Shown: piece by piece, positions 1 to 8,341 of the stretch
Layout: every line of letters starts with the position of its first letter
Position numbering within the stretch: position 1 is the stretch's first letter
Source of the DNA: DATHTC01 sp963746805
GTDB taxonomy: Bacteria; Actinomycetota; Thermoleophilia; Gaiellales; Gaiellaceae
Length of the DNA stretch: 64,000 nt
Direction: 5' to 3'
Assembly (NCBI GenBank): GCA_963746805.1
Contig: CAVVCQ010000005.1
Coordinates: forward strand, 482,803 to 546,802
The notes under the pieces: model-generated
Told to the model about the DNA's origin: nothing
The model's input: the letters and a program-made list of their open reading frames with translations, nothing else
Databases searched by the model: none
Position numbers and translations under genes: made by a program

Positions 1-919
1 CTCCACCGGAAGCACGGTCTTCTGCAGCACCGGCGAGCCACCCTGGATCCCGTTGACGTCGAGCGCCGTGTCGGCCCAGGTGCGGACGTAGAACTCCTCG
101 GCCGCGCGCGGGTCCGACGGCCGCGCGCCCTGGTCGCGGAGCTCGTTCTCGCCCAGTGGCAGCGTCGACCAGCTCGGCGCGCTCCTCGTCGGTCAGCGGC
201 GCGATCCCCGCGCGCAGCGGCTCCGGCGAGCGGCCGTCCCGCGGCGCGACCGCGGCGAGGATCGCCGTCAGCACGTGCACCGCGTTGAGCGCTGCCCCGC
301 CGTACATGCCCGAGTGGAGGTCGCGCGCGCCGGTGCGCACGATCAGGTGGAAGTAGCAGAGCCCGCGCGTGGCCACGTTGAAGGCCGGCACGCCGCGGGC
401 GACCATGTCGCTGTCGAAGATCACGGCCGCGTCGGCGCCGCGCTCGTCGGCCGCCAGGAAGTCGACGATCGAGTGGCCGCCGGTCTCCTCCTCGCCGTCG
501 CAGGCGAAGCGGAGGTTGACCGGGAGCGCGCCCTCGGCGGCGAGCTGCTCCGCCGCCTTCAGCAGCAGGTAGAGCTGGCCCTTGTCGTCCGCGACACCGC
601 GGCCGTAGAGCCACTCGCCCCGGATCGTCGCCTCGAACGGCTCGCTCTCCCAGAGCTCGAGCGGGTCGGGCGGCTGGACGTCGAAATGCCCGTAGCAGAG
701 GACGGTCGGCGCCTCGTCGGCCCCCGCCGAGGCCCGGATCTCGCCGACCGCGAGCGGCGATCCCTCCCAGTCGACGATCTCGGCCGTGCCGCCGGCCCCG
801 CGGACGCGCTCGCACAGCCACTCTCCGGCGGCGCGCACGTCGGCCGCGTGCGCCGGGTCGGCGCTGATCGACGGGATGCGGATCCACTCCGCGAGCTCGG
901 GTAGCCACGCCTCGGTCAC
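1..919 (-). CDS. M20 family metallopeptidase (dipeptidase), 3' end outside window, one frameshift
   Basis: Zinc-dependent M20 peptidase/deacylase. A GTG start at 919 opens a frame with the metal-binding motif GHFDVQPPDP (His78, Asp80), GRGVADDKGQ (Asp111-112) and CDGEEETGG (catalytic and metal-binding Glu pair), followed by the HSGMYGG segment of the dimerisation domain. Near 155-168 the frame breaks: LVDAATGRER continues, but LPLGENELRDQG, which is the M20-like continuation, lies in another frame, so a 1-2 base indel is likely. The C-terminal part of the metal-binding domain runs off the left edge. Members of this subfamily cleave dipeptides; the substrate cannot be deduced. It is followed by the sigma factor gene 44 bases upstream on the same strand. 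Confidence 0.85.
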   Translation of the reverse strand, partial: MTEAWLPELAEWIRIPSISADPAHAADVRAAGEWLCERVRGAGGTAEIVDWEGSPLAVGEIRASAGADEAPTVLCYGHFDVQPPDPLELWESEPFEATIRGEWLYGRGVADDKGQLYLLLKAAEQLAAEGALPVNLRFACDGEEETGGHSIVDFLAADERGADAAVIFDSDMVARGVPAFNVATRGLCYFHLIVRTGARDLHSGMYGGAALNAVHVLTAILAAVAPRDGRSPEPLRAGIAPLTDEERAELVDAATGRERAPRPGRAAVGPARGRGVLRPHLGRHGARRQRDPGWLAGAAEDRASGG

Positions 920-963
920 GGCCGCGCAGTCTAGTGGCCGCCGCCGAGGCGCGGCTCAAGCGG

Positions 964-2043
964 TCAAGCGACGTCGCGCAGGGCGTGCGACCCGGCCATC
1001 GCCCTGAGCTTCTTCAGGCACTGGTTCTCGATCTGCCTGATCCGCTCGCGCGTGACGTTGAACGTGCGCCCAACCTCGTCGAGCGTGCGCGGGTGCTCGC
1101 CGTCGAGCCCGTAGCGCATCTCGAGGACGCGTCGCTCGCGGACGGACAGGCAGTCGAGGATCTTGCGCAGCGCCTCCTTGCGCATGCTCTCGTCGGCGGC
1201 CTCCTCCGGCAGCGGCTGGTTCTCGTCGGTGAGGAAGTGCCCGAACTCCGACTCCTCCTCGTCCCCGACCGGCTTCTCGAGCGAGACCGGCGTCTGCGCG
1301 TTCCGGCGGATGTGCTCGACCTCGTCCGGGGAGAGCCCGAGCTCACGGGCGATCTCGTGCGACGAGGGCTCGCGGCCGAGGCGCGCGCGCAGGTCGCGGT
1401 CGACGCGGACGATCTTGTTGAGCTTCTCGACCACGTGGACGGGCATGCGGATCGTGCGCGCCTTGTCGGCGAGCGCGCGCGCGACCGCCTGCCTGATCCA
1501 CCACGTCGCATACGTCGAGAACTTGAAGCCCTTGCGGTGGTCGAACTTCTCCGCGGCGCGGACGAGACCGATCGTGCCCTCCTGGATCAGGTCCAGGAAC
1601 GGCAGGCCCTGGTTGCGGTAGCGCTTCGCGATCGACACGACGAGCCGCAGGTTGGCCTCGACCATCTGCCGCTTCGCCTCCATGTCGCCGCGCTCGATCC
1701 GCTTCGCGAGCTCGACCTCCTGCGCGGCCGTCAGCAACTCGACCTTGCCGATGTCCTTGAGGAAGAGCTGCAGCGCGTCCGTCGAGACCTCGCGCACGGC
1801 GGCGGTCGGCCTCTCGTTCTCGTCGGCGTCGGCGTCGCGCCCGACGACGTCGATGTGCATCTCCTCGAGGGCGCGGTAGAAGTCGTCGACCGTGCCCGCG
1901 TCGACCTCGAGGTCGTTCAACCCGACGGCGATCTCCTCGGCGCTCAGCGAGCCGGCGCGCTCCGCCGTCTCGATCAGCACCTTCGCCTCGTCCGTCTCCA
2001 GCAGGTCGGTGATCCCCGTGACCTGCGTTGCCACTGCTCCCAT
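964..2043 (-). CDS. rpoD: Primary RNA polymerase sigma factor (RpoD/SigA type)
   Basis: 359-residue sigma-70 factor directing housekeeping promoter recognition. The N-terminal 65 residues form an acidic helical region like sigma 1.1. Region 1.2 lies around 88-120 (DALQLFLKDIGKVELLTAAQ). Region 2 (128-190) has the core-binding and -10-melting motif NLRLVVSIAKRYRNQGLPFL then GFKFSTYATWWIRQA. Region 3 follows, and region 4 at the C-terminus carries LSVRERRVLEMRYG and the recognition helix TRERIRQIE. The presence of 1.1-like and 1.2 regions argues for a group 1 or 2 factor rather than an alternative one. The ATG at 2043 is preceded by a purine-rich GAGGGGGAG ribosome site. The upstream region holds a LexA-like box (separate entry). 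Confidence 0.93.
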   Translation of the reverse strand: MGAVATQVTGITDLLETDEAKVLIETAERAGSLSAEEIAVGLNDLEVDAGTVDDFYRALEEMHIDVVGRDADADENERPTAAVREVSTDALQLFLKDIGKVELLTAAQEVELAKRIERGDMEAKRQMVEANLRLVVSIAKRYRNQGLPFLDLIQEGTIGLVRAAEKFDHRKGFKFSTYATWWIRQAVARALADKARTIRMPVHVVEKLNKIVRVDRDLRARLGREPSSHEIARELGLSPDEVEHIRRNAQTPVSLEKPVGDEEESEFGHFLTDENQPLPEEAADESMRKEALRKILDCLSVRERRVLEMRYGLDGEHPRTLDEVGRTFNVTRERIRQIENQCLKKLRAMAGSHALRDVA

Positions 2044-2101
2044 CCCGACTCCCCCTCGGATATCGGCTCTTATCTCAGCGTATGTGTCTTTGTGACAACG
2101 T

Positions 2102-2113
2102 CAACATGTGTTC
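2102..2113 (-). promoter_or_regulatory. Degenerate LexA-like box upstream of rpoD
   Basis: Read on the minus strand the bases are GAACACATGTTG, one mismatch from the actinobacterial SOS core GAAC-N4-GTTC. It lies about 60 bases upstream of the rpoD start and overlaps a possible -35 element TTGACG or TTGTCA. Binding is inferred only; the site is weaker than the one at 9268. Confidence 0.3.
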
Positions 2114-2175
2114 AGGGCGGGAACTGTCGCACGCGGATGGCGGAAGCGCCATGGGCCGTCCGTCCTATCTTCGTG

Positions 2176-3150
2176 TCATTCGGTCCCAGCGTCTGCAAGA
2201 CGCGTGAGGAACCGTTTTGCTTCCCTCGCGAGCGGATCCGAGGGATCGATCGCGGCGGCGCGCTCGAGCTGCTCCTTCGCCTCGTCGATCGCGCCCGTCC
2301 AGAGCAGGAGCAGGCCGAGGTGGAAGCGGACGGTCGGCGCGTCCGGGAAACGCCGTGCGAGCGGGCCGAGCCGCGAGAACGCGGCGGCGGGATCGTCCTT
2401 GTCGTAGCGCCCGACCGCGGCGGCGACGAGCGCTTCCGGGTCGTTCCGAGCGAGCGCGGCCGCCTGGTCGTAGGCGCGCCGTGCCGACAGCGGCCGGCCG
2501 AGCCGCTGCAGCACGACGCCGTACTGGAGCTTCTCCGCTGCGCCCCCGTCGGCCGCAGCGGCGGCGAGCTCGGTGAGCTGGCGGTCGGCGGGCAGGGACG
2601 CGATGCGCTCCGAGAATGGCTGCGCCGGCACGAACACAGGCCGGCCACGCGGCGTGTTCGGGTGGAGCAGGTCGTCCGCGCGGACCGCCGAGAGCGTGTC
2701 CGGCTCGAGCCGCTCCGCCTCACGCCACTGCTCGACCGCCTGCTCTCGCGCCCCTGACCAGAACAGCGCGAACCCGAGGTTGAGCCTGACGAGGGCGCTG
2801 CGCGGGTGGTCGGCGGCGAGGCGCCGGAGCGCGGCGACCGAGCCCTCGGGCCAGCGCGCGAGGGCGAGGCCGACGCGACCCTCCGTCGACGGGTAGCGCC
2901 CGAAGATCGCCGCGGCCTGCGCTCGCTGCCCGTCGGCGACGAGGCTCTCGCCCCGCCGCAGGTCGCGCGCCTCGCGGTCGGTCCTGACGCCGAGGTCGAG
3001 CAGGAGCGGCGGACGGCCCGCAGGCTTCGCCGGCGGGCTCGAAGGCGTCGCCCGACCGTCGGTCTGGAGGAGCGTGCCGCCGACCGCCACCACCGCGGCG
3101 GCCGCGGCGAGCGAGGCCACGACTGCGATCATCCGGCCCCGGGCACTCAC
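2176..3150 (-). CDS. Tetratricopeptide-repeat protein with N-terminal membrane anchor
   Basis: 324-residue protein of unknown role. Residues about 7-27 form a hydrophobic anchor or uncleaved signal after a short basic start, so most of the protein is probably outside the membrane. The rest is helical with TPR spacing: repeats include ALVRLNLGFALFWSGAREQA, the segment around AYDQAAALARNDPEALVAAA, and VRFHLGLLLLWTGAIDEAKE, each with the usual W/L-G-Y/F-A pattern. TPR proteins serve as scaffolds; no catalytic motif is seen. It lies upstream of rpoD on the same strand, separated by 132 bases, so it is probably a separate transcription unit. Confidence 0.75.
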   Translation of the reverse strand: MSARGRMIAVVASLAAAAAVVAVGGTLLQTDGRATPSSPPAKPAGRPPLLLDLGVRTDREARDLRRGESLVADGQRAQAAAIFGRYPSTEGRVGLALARWPEGSVAALRRLAADHPRSALVRLNLGFALFWSGAREQAVEQWREAERLEPDTLSAVRADDLLHPNTPRGRPVFVPAQPFSERIASLPADRQLTELAAAAADGGAAEKLQYGVVLQRLGRPLSARRAYDQAAALARNDPEALVAAAVGRYDKDDPAAAFSRLGPLARRFPDAPTVRFHLGLLLLWTGAIDEAKEQLERAAAIDPSDPLAREAKRFLTRLADAGTE

Positions 3151-3203
3151 CGGATCACCCTAGCCACGCGCCGAGCGCGTGGCCCGCTATCTTTCGGAAA
3201 GCG

Positions 3204-4529
3204 ATGCCGAGCTACCGCGAGCTGCTGGAGCAGGTCAAGGCCGAGATCGAAGAGGTCTCGACCGTCGACGCCGCCGCACGCGCCGACACGCCGCTCTTCC
3301 TCGACGTGCGCGAGCTCGACGAGTGGGACGAGGGGCACATCCCCGGCGCGGTCCACGTGCCGCGCGGCAACCTCGAGTCGCGCGTGGAGAGCCTCGTCCC
3401 GGACCGGTCGCGCACGATCATCGCCTACTGCGCCGTGGGCGCCCGCTCGGCGTTCGCCGCGAAGACGCTCACCGAGCTGGGCTACGAGGACGTCGCCTCG
3501 CTCGCGGGCGGGTACACCGACTGGAAGCGGAACGGCTTCCCGACGCAGCTTCCGCGCACGCTCTCCCCGGACCAGCGCAGCCGGTACTCGCGCCACCTCC
3601 TGATCCCGGAGGTCGGCGAGGAGGGCCAGCAGAAGCTGCTCGACGCGAAGGTGCTGCTGATCGGCGCCGGCGGCCTCGGCTCGCCCGCGTCGCTCTACCT
3701 CGCGGCCGCGGGCGTCGGCCGGCTCGGCATCGTCGACGCCGACGTCGTCGACGCCTCGAACCTCCAGCGCCAGATCGTCCACTCGACCGACACGCTCGGC
3801 CGCCCGAAGGTCGAGTCGGCCAAGCGGACGATCGAGGCGCTGAACCCGGACGTCGAGGTCGTCGCCTACGAGGAGCGGCTCACCTCGGACAACATCGACC
3901 GGATCCTCGCCGACGGCTGGGATCTGATCGTCGACGGCGCCGACAACTTTCCGACGCGGTACCTCGTCAACGACGCGTCCGTCTGGCACGGGATCCCGGT
4001 CGTGCACGGCTCGATCTACCGCTTCGACGGGCAGGTGACCGTGTTCGCGCCGCACGAGGGGCCGTGCTACCGCTGCCTCTTCCCCACGCCGCCGCCGCCG
4101 GAGCTCGCGCCGTCGTGCGCGGAGGGCGGCGTCCTCGGCGTGCTCCCCGGCATCGTCGGCTCGCTGCAGGCGAACGAGGCGCTGAAGCTCGCGCTCGGCA
4201 CGGGCGACTCGCTCGTGGGCCGGCTGCTGCTGTTCGACGCGCTCCGCACCGAGTTCACCGAGGTGTCGCTGCGGAAGGACCCGGAGTGCCCGGTCTGCGG
4301 CGAGCACCCGACGATCACGGAGTACATCGACTACGTGGAGTTCTGCGCCGGCCCCGCGCCTCCCCGATCGGCGGCGGACTCCGCCGGGCAGAGCCCGGCT
4401 GCGCCGTCGCCTGGCGCCGCTGACGCCGCCGCGCTCTCCGGCCCCGTACCCGGTCGTACTGTGACCTCCGGCCCGACGACGCCAGCGACGCCTCGGGAAG
4501 CCGCGGGCAAGCCGAGGACGGTGGCGTGA
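3204..4529 (+). CDS. Rhodanese-ThiF/MoeB fusion: sulfur-carrier adenylyltransferase/sulfurtransferase
   Basis: 441-residue activator of a ubiquitin-like sulfur carrier. Residues 1-115 are a rhodanese domain with active-site loop YCAVGARS (Cys76). Residues 122-390 are a ThiF/MoeB E1-like domain: ATP loop GAGGLGSPA (154-162), RQIVHSTD, DGADNFPTRY, and two zinc CXXC pairs, CYRC at 288-291 and CPVC further on. Cys305 in APSCAEGGVLG is the loop cysteine. MoeZ, MOCS3 and Uba4 have the opposite order, ThiF first and rhodanese last. A Pro/Ala-rich tail of about 55 residues follows the second zinc pair. The GTG of the next gene overlaps the stop by four bases. By context it adenylates and thiocarboxylates the CysO-like carrier downstream. 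Confidence 0.88.
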   Translation: MPSYRELLEQVKAEIEEVSTVDAAARADTPLFLDVRELDEWDEGHIPGAVHVPRGNLESRVESLVPDRSRTIIAYCAVGARSAFAAKTLTELGYEDVASLAGGYTDWKRNGFPTQLPRTLSPDQRSRYSRHLLIPEVGEEGQQKLLDAKVLLIGAGGLGSPASLYLAAAGVGRLGIVDADVVDASNLQRQIVHSTDTLGRPKVESAKRTIEALNPDVEVVAYEERLTSDNIDRILADGWDLIVDGADNFPTRYLVNDASVWHGIPVVHGSIYRFDGQVTVFAPHEGPCYRCLFPTPPPPELAPSCAEGGVLGVLPGIVGSLQANEALKLALGTGDSLVGRLLLFDALRTEFTEVSLRKDPECPVCGEHPTITEYIDYVEFCAGPAPPRSAADSAGQSPAAPSPGAADAAALSGPVPGRTVTSGPTTPATPREAAGKPRTVA

Positions 4530-4801
4530 GCGTCGTCCGCATCCCGCCGACGCTCCGGACCGAGTCGGGCGGCGCGCGCCAGGTCGAGGTCTCGGGCGAC
4601 ACCGTGCGCGCGGTGCTGGAGGACCTCGGCGAGCGGCATCCGGCGCTCGGCGCCCGGATCCTCGAGAACGGCGGCGTCGCCGAGTACGTGAACGTCTACG
4701 TCGACGGCGAGGACATGCGGACCCTCGACGGCCTCGACACGCCCGTGCGCGAGAGCAGCACGCTGATCCTCCTTCCGGCCATGGCCGGCGGGACGTGCTG
4801 A
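4526..4801 (+). CDS. cysO: MoaD/ThiS-family sulfur carrier, CysO-like, with a -GGTC C-terminus
   Basis: 91-residue beta-grasp carrier. Family features are a short N-terminal strand (VRIPPTLR), the VRAVLEDL helix, NVYVDGED and the C-terminal LLPAMAGG motif that would be adenylated and converted to a thiocarboxylate. Mycobacterial CysO ends at the diglycine; here two residues, Thr-Cys, follow, so the tail must be cut before activation, as is known for QbsE (-GGCF) trimmed by the JAMM peptidase QbsD. A Mec/JAMM gene lies two genes downstream. The GTG start at 4526 overlaps the previous stop (GTGA), and the cysM start overlaps its end by seven bases, so translation is coupled. Confidence 0.87.
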   Translation: MSVVRIPPTLRTESGGARQVEVSGDTVRAVLEDLGERHPALGARILENGGVAEYVNVYVDGEDMRTLDGLDTPVRESSTLILLPAMAGGTC

Positions 4802-5730
4802 AGACCGCGGGCTCCCTGCTCGACCTCGTCGGCGGCACCCCCCTCGTCGAGCTGACGCGACTCGCGCCCAAGGACGGCGTCCGCCTCTACGCGAAGCTCG
4901 AGGGCGAGAACCCGACCGGCTCGATCAAGGACCGCGTCGCGAAGACGATGATCGAGGCCGCCGAGGCGTCGGGCGAGCTCGAGCCCGGCCGCGCGCTGCT
5001 CGAGCCGACGAGCGGGAACACGGGCATCTCGCTCGCGCTCGTGGCGAAGCTCAAGGGCTACCGACTCACGTGCGTGATGCCCGAGAACGCGACCGAGGAG
5101 CGCGTGCGCCTGCTGCGCCTCTACGGTGCCGAGCTCGTCTTCACGCCCGGCGCGGAGGGCTCGAACGGCGCCGTCCGCCACGCGCTCGAGCTCGCCGAGC
5201 GCGACCCGCGCTTCTTCATGCCGTTCCAGTACGGGAACGAGGCGAACCCGCGCGCGCACTACGAGGGCACCGGGACGGAGATCGCCGAGGCACTCGACCG
5301 CGTCGACGTGCTCGTCGCGGGACTCGGCACCGGCGGCACGCTGATGGGCACCGGCGCGCGGCTCCGTGAGAGCTTCCCGGACGTCGTGGTCGCCGCGGCC
5401 GAGCCGCTGCCGGGCGATCCCGTCATGGGCCTGCGCTCGCTCGAGGACGGCTACGTGCCGCCGATCCTCGACGTCTCGAAGCTCGACCGGAAGGTGCTCG
5501 TCTCGAACGTGGAGTCGGTGCAGGGCCTGCGGGCGCTGCTCGACGCGGAGGGCATCTTCGCCGGCGTGTCCGCCGGGGCGGTCGTCCACGTCGCCCGGAA
5601 GCTCGCGGCCGAGCTCGACGAGGGCGTGGTCGTGTGCGTGCTCGCAGACGGCGGCTGGAAGTACCTCTCCGCCCCCTTCTGGGCAGCCGACGACGTCGAG
5701 GCGTCGATGGAGCGAACCGTCTGGTGGTGA
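4795..5730 (+). CDS. cysM: CysM, O-phosphoserine sulfhydrylase/cysteine synthase using thiocarboxylated CysO
   Basis: 311-residue PLP enzyme of fold type II. The Schiff-base lysine is Lys45 in ENPTGSIKDR, followed by TSGNTGISLA (substrate carboxylate loop) and GLGTGGTLMGTG (phosphate cup). The C-terminus WKYLSAPFW resembles mycobacterial CysM rather than CysK. M. tuberculosis CysM uses O-phosphoserine and CysO thiocarboxylate instead of O-acetylserine and sulfide; the adjacent carrier and Mec genes support that specificity here. The GTG at 4795 overlaps the carrier stop; the next gene overlaps by four bases. Confidence 0.92.
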   Translation: MLKTAGSLLDLVGGTPLVELTRLAPKDGVRLYAKLEGENPTGSIKDRVAKTMIEAAEASGELEPGRALLEPTSGNTGISLALVAKLKGYRLTCVMPENATEERVRLLRLYGAELVFTPGAEGSNGAVRHALELAERDPRFFMPFQYGNEANPRAHYEGTGTEIAEALDRVDVLVAGLGTGGTLMGTGARLRESFPDVVVAAAEPLPGDPVMGLRSLEDGYVPPILDVSKLDRKVLVSNVESVQGLRALLDAEGIFAGVSAGAVVHVARKLAAELDEGVVVCVLADGGWKYLSAPFWAADDVEASMERTVWW

Positions 5731-6098
5731 TCCCGGACCGCATCCGGCGCGAGCTCGCAGACCACGCGCGCGTGGAGGAGCCGAACGAGGCCTGCGGCCT
5801 GATCGCGTTTCGCGACGGGGTCGCCGAGCGCTACGTGCCCGGCGTCAACGAGGAGCCCTCGCCCTACTTCTTCAGGCTCGGGATGATCGACCCGGACATC
5901 TGGTTCCTCGAGGACGAGGGCTACGAGCTCGGCGTCTTCCACTCCCATATCTCCTCGCCGCCGCGCCCGTCGCGCACGGACGTGGAGAACATCGGGCTCT
6001 GGGAGGGGCGGCCGTACGTGATCCTGAGCCTCCGCACCGGCGAGGTCGCGGCCTGGCGGATCGCCGGCCGCGCGATCGAGCCGGTCGTCCTGGGCTAG
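5727..6098 (+). CDS. mec: Mec-type JAMM metallopeptidase ([CysO]-cysteine peptidase)
   Basis: About 123 residues, one JAMM/MPN+ domain. The zinc site is complete: Glu21 in EPNEACGL, then HSHISSPPRPSRTD with His72, His74, Ser82 and Asp85. In mycobacteria Mec releases cysteine from the CysO-cysteine adduct; here it may also trim the -GGTC end of the carrier precursor. An in-frame ATG-like start exists upstream at 5634, but that would overlap cysM by about 97 bases; the GTG at 5727 forms a GTGA overlap with the cysM stop, matching the other junctions in this operon. Its stop overlaps the convergent aldo/keto reductase stop by four bases. Confidence 0.9.
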   Translation: MIPDRIRRELADHARVEEPNEACGLIAFRDGVAERYVPGVNEEPSPYFFRLGMIDPDIWFLEDEGYELGVFHSHISSPPRPSRTDVENIGLWEGRPYVILSLRTGEVAAWRIAGRAIEPVVLG

Positions 6099-6934
6099 GC
6101 GCCGCCGAGCGCGGCGAGATCCTCGTCGTCGAGCGCGAGCTCGGCCGCCGCGACGTTCTCCTCGAGGTGTGCGAGCGACGACGTCCCCGGGATCGGGCAG
6201 ATCACCGGCGACCGGTGCAGGAGCCAGGCGATCGCGACCTGCGCCGGCGTCGCGCCGTGCCGGCTCGCGACGCGCGCGAGCGGCCCTTCCGCCTCGGCCA
6301 GCGCACCGGCGCCGAGCGGGAACCACGGGAGGAACGCGATGCCGGCCCGCTCGCACAGCTCGAGCACCTCCTCCGAGGCGCGGTCGGCGACCGAGTAGCG
6401 GTTCTGCACCGACACGATCGGCACGATCGCCCGCGCCCGCTCGAGCTGCTCGCGCGAGACGTTCGAGAGGCCGACGTGGCGGATCTTCCCCTCGTCGCGG
6501 AGCTCCTTCAGCGTGCCGACCGACTCCTCGAACGGCACGTCGGGGTCGGGCCGGTGCAGCTGGTAGAGGTCGATCCGCTCCAGCCGCAACCGCCGGAGCG
6601 AGCCGTCGCACGCCTCTCGCAGGTGCTCCGGGCGGCCGTCCGGCGGCCAGGACGCGGCGCGCTCGTGGATCAGGCCGCCCTTCGTCGCGATCACGAGCCC
6701 GGGCGGGTAGGGGTGCAGCGCCTCGGCGACCTGGAGCTCGTTGACGTGCGGCCCGTACGCGTCGGCCGTGTCGATCAGCGTGACGCCGAGCTCCACGACC
6801 CGCCGCAGCACGGCGAGCGCGCTCTCCCGGTCGTCTGGCCAGCCGATGATCCCGGGCCCGCACAGGCGCATCGCGCCGTAGCCGAGGCGTCGTACCTCGA
6901 GCTCGCCGCCGAGCGCGAACGACCCCGTCGGCAC
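6095..6934 (-). CDS. Aldo/keto reductase
   Basis: 279-residue TIM-barrel NADPH-dependent oxidoreductase. The catalytic tetrad is visible: Asp and Tyr in LIDTADAYGPH, Lys in VIATKGG, His in YQLHRPDP. The C-terminal IPGTSSLAHLEENV is the cofactor phosphate-binding segment of the YajO/YdbC-like branch. The substrate is unknown. The start at 6934 overlaps the stop of the upstream HlyC/CNNM gene by one base, so the two are probably co-transcribed. Confidence 0.9.
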   Translation of the reverse strand: MPTGSFALGGELEVRRLGYGAMRLCGPGIIGWPDDRESALAVLRRVVELGVTLIDTADAYGPHVNELQVAEALHPYPPGLVIATKGGLIHERAASWPPDGRPEHLREACDGSLRRLRLERIDLYQLHRPDPDVPFEESVGTLKELRDEGKIRHVGLSNVSREQLERARAIVPIVSVQNRYSVADRASEEVLELCERAGIAFLPWFPLGAGALAEAEGPLARVASRHGATPAQVAIAWLLHRSPVICPIPGTSSLAHLEENVAAAELALDDEDLAALGGA

Positions 6935-8259
6935 TAGCCCTCCGCGGCTCTGCGCTCCGCCGCCTCGACGCCGTTGCCGAGCTCGTCGCGCTCCTCGGGG
7001 AACACGACCTCGAGGCGCTCGATCCGCGAGCCCTCGAGCACCAGCACCCTGAACTCGATGGCCTCGTGGACGACGACGTCGCCCTCCACCGGCGCCCGGC
7101 CGAGCTCGCCGAAGACGAAGCCCGCGATCGTGTGGTAGTCCTCCTGCGGCAGCTCGGTCCGGAACTGCTCGTTGAAGTCGTCGATCGGGAAGAGCCCGTC
7201 GATGCGGATCGTCCGCTCGTCCACGTGCTCGACCGACTCGTCGGGCAGGTCGTACTCGTCCTCGATCTCGCCGACGATCTCCTCGAGCAGGTCCTCGAGC
7301 GTGACGATCCCCTGCGTCGCGCCGTACTCGTCGACCACGATCGCCATGTGCTGCTTCTCGCGGCGGAAGTCGGCGAGCAGCGCGGCGAGGTCCTTCGTCT
7401 CCGGAATGCGGTACGGCGGCCGGAGGAGCTGCTCGAGCTCGACGTTCGCGATGCCGCGGTCGTTGAGCGCGGAGAAGAGGTCGCGCACGTGGAGGATCCC
7501 GACGATCTCGTCGAGCGAGCCGCGGTAGGCGGGGTACCGCGTGTACGGCGAGTCCACGAGCGACTGCAGCGCTTCCTCGGCCGGGAGGTCGACGGAGATC
7601 GCGACCACGTCCGGGCGGTGCACCATCACCTCGTCTGCCTCCTTGCCCGCGAAGCTGAAGACGCGGTAGAGCATCTCCTCCTCCGCCTCCTGGAACTCGC
7701 CGACGTCCTCGGCGGCCGCGATCGACTGGCGGATGTCCTCGCGCGTGAAGACGTGCATCCCCGCGGGCGCCGGCTCGACGCCGAAGAGGCCGGTGACGAG
7801 GCGCGCGGAGCGGTCGAGCAGCCAGACGAGCGGCTTCGCCACCCGGGAGAGCAGGTCGATCGGGGGCGCCAGCGCGAGCGCGATCCGCTCGGCCTTCGCG
7901 AGCGAGAGCGCCTTCGGGACGAGCTCGCCGAGCACGACGCTGAGGTAGGTCAGGACGAGGAACGCGATCACGAACGACACCGTGCGCGGCACCGACTCCG
8001 GGAGCAGGCTGGAGACGACCGGCTCGCCGAGGGCGCCGAGCAGGATCCCGAAGAGCGTGATCCCGACCTGGACGGTGCTGATGAACCGGCCGGGCTCGTC
8101 CATCAGCGACACCGCGACCCGCGCGGAGCGGCTGCCGCCCTCGGCCTGCTCCTCGAGCCGCGTCCGGCGCGCGGTCACGAGGGCGTACTCGGCCGCGACG
8201 AACACCGCGTTGCCCAGTACGAGGGCGAGCACGGCGAGGATACGGAGGACTTCGCTCAC
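6934..8259 (-). CDS. CNNM/HlyC-CorC family membrane protein (DUF21, CBS pair, transporter-associated domain)
   Basis: 441 residues. An N-terminal DUF21 membrane domain of about 150 residues (helices at 5-25, 62-85 and 90-115, VLGELVPKA motif) is followed by two CBS repeats around 205-330 (PYTRYPAYRGSLDEIVGILH; MAIVVDEYGATQGIVTLEDL) and a C-terminal CorC_HlyC domain (TIAGFVFGELGRAP). Family members are implicated in magnesium or divalent cation efflux; the old hemolysin name is misleading. Start is GTG at 8259. No regulatory site is obvious in the 82 bases to the upstream MBL gene, apart from a GGCAGCT/AGCTGCC inverted repeat. Confidence 0.92.
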   Translation of the reverse strand: MSEVLRILAVLALVLGNAVFVAAEYALVTARRTRLEEQAEGGSRSARVAVSLMDEPGRFISTVQVGITLFGILLGALGEPVVSSLLPESVPRTVSFVIAFLVLTYLSVVLGELVPKALSLAKAERIALALAPPIDLLSRVAKPLVWLLDRSARLVTGLFGVEPAPAGMHVFTREDIRQSIAAAEDVGEFQEAEEEMLYRVFSFAGKEADEVMVHRPDVVAISVDLPAEEALQSLVDSPYTRYPAYRGSLDEIVGILHVRDLFSALNDRGIANVELEQLLRPPYRIPETKDLAALLADFRREKQHMAIVVDEYGATQGIVTLEDLLEEIVGEIEDEYDLPDESVEHVDERTIRIDGLFPIDDFNEQFRTELPQEDYHTIAGFVFGELGRAPVEGDVVVHEAIEFRVLVLEGSRIERLEVVFPEERDELGNGVEAAERRAAEG

Positions 8260-8341
8260 GCCCGGCCTGCCCGGGCGCGGCTACTTGGAGGCAGCTCGTC
8301 GTCCAAAGTCGGTCGGAGTGTAGCTGCCACCCAGCGGATCT

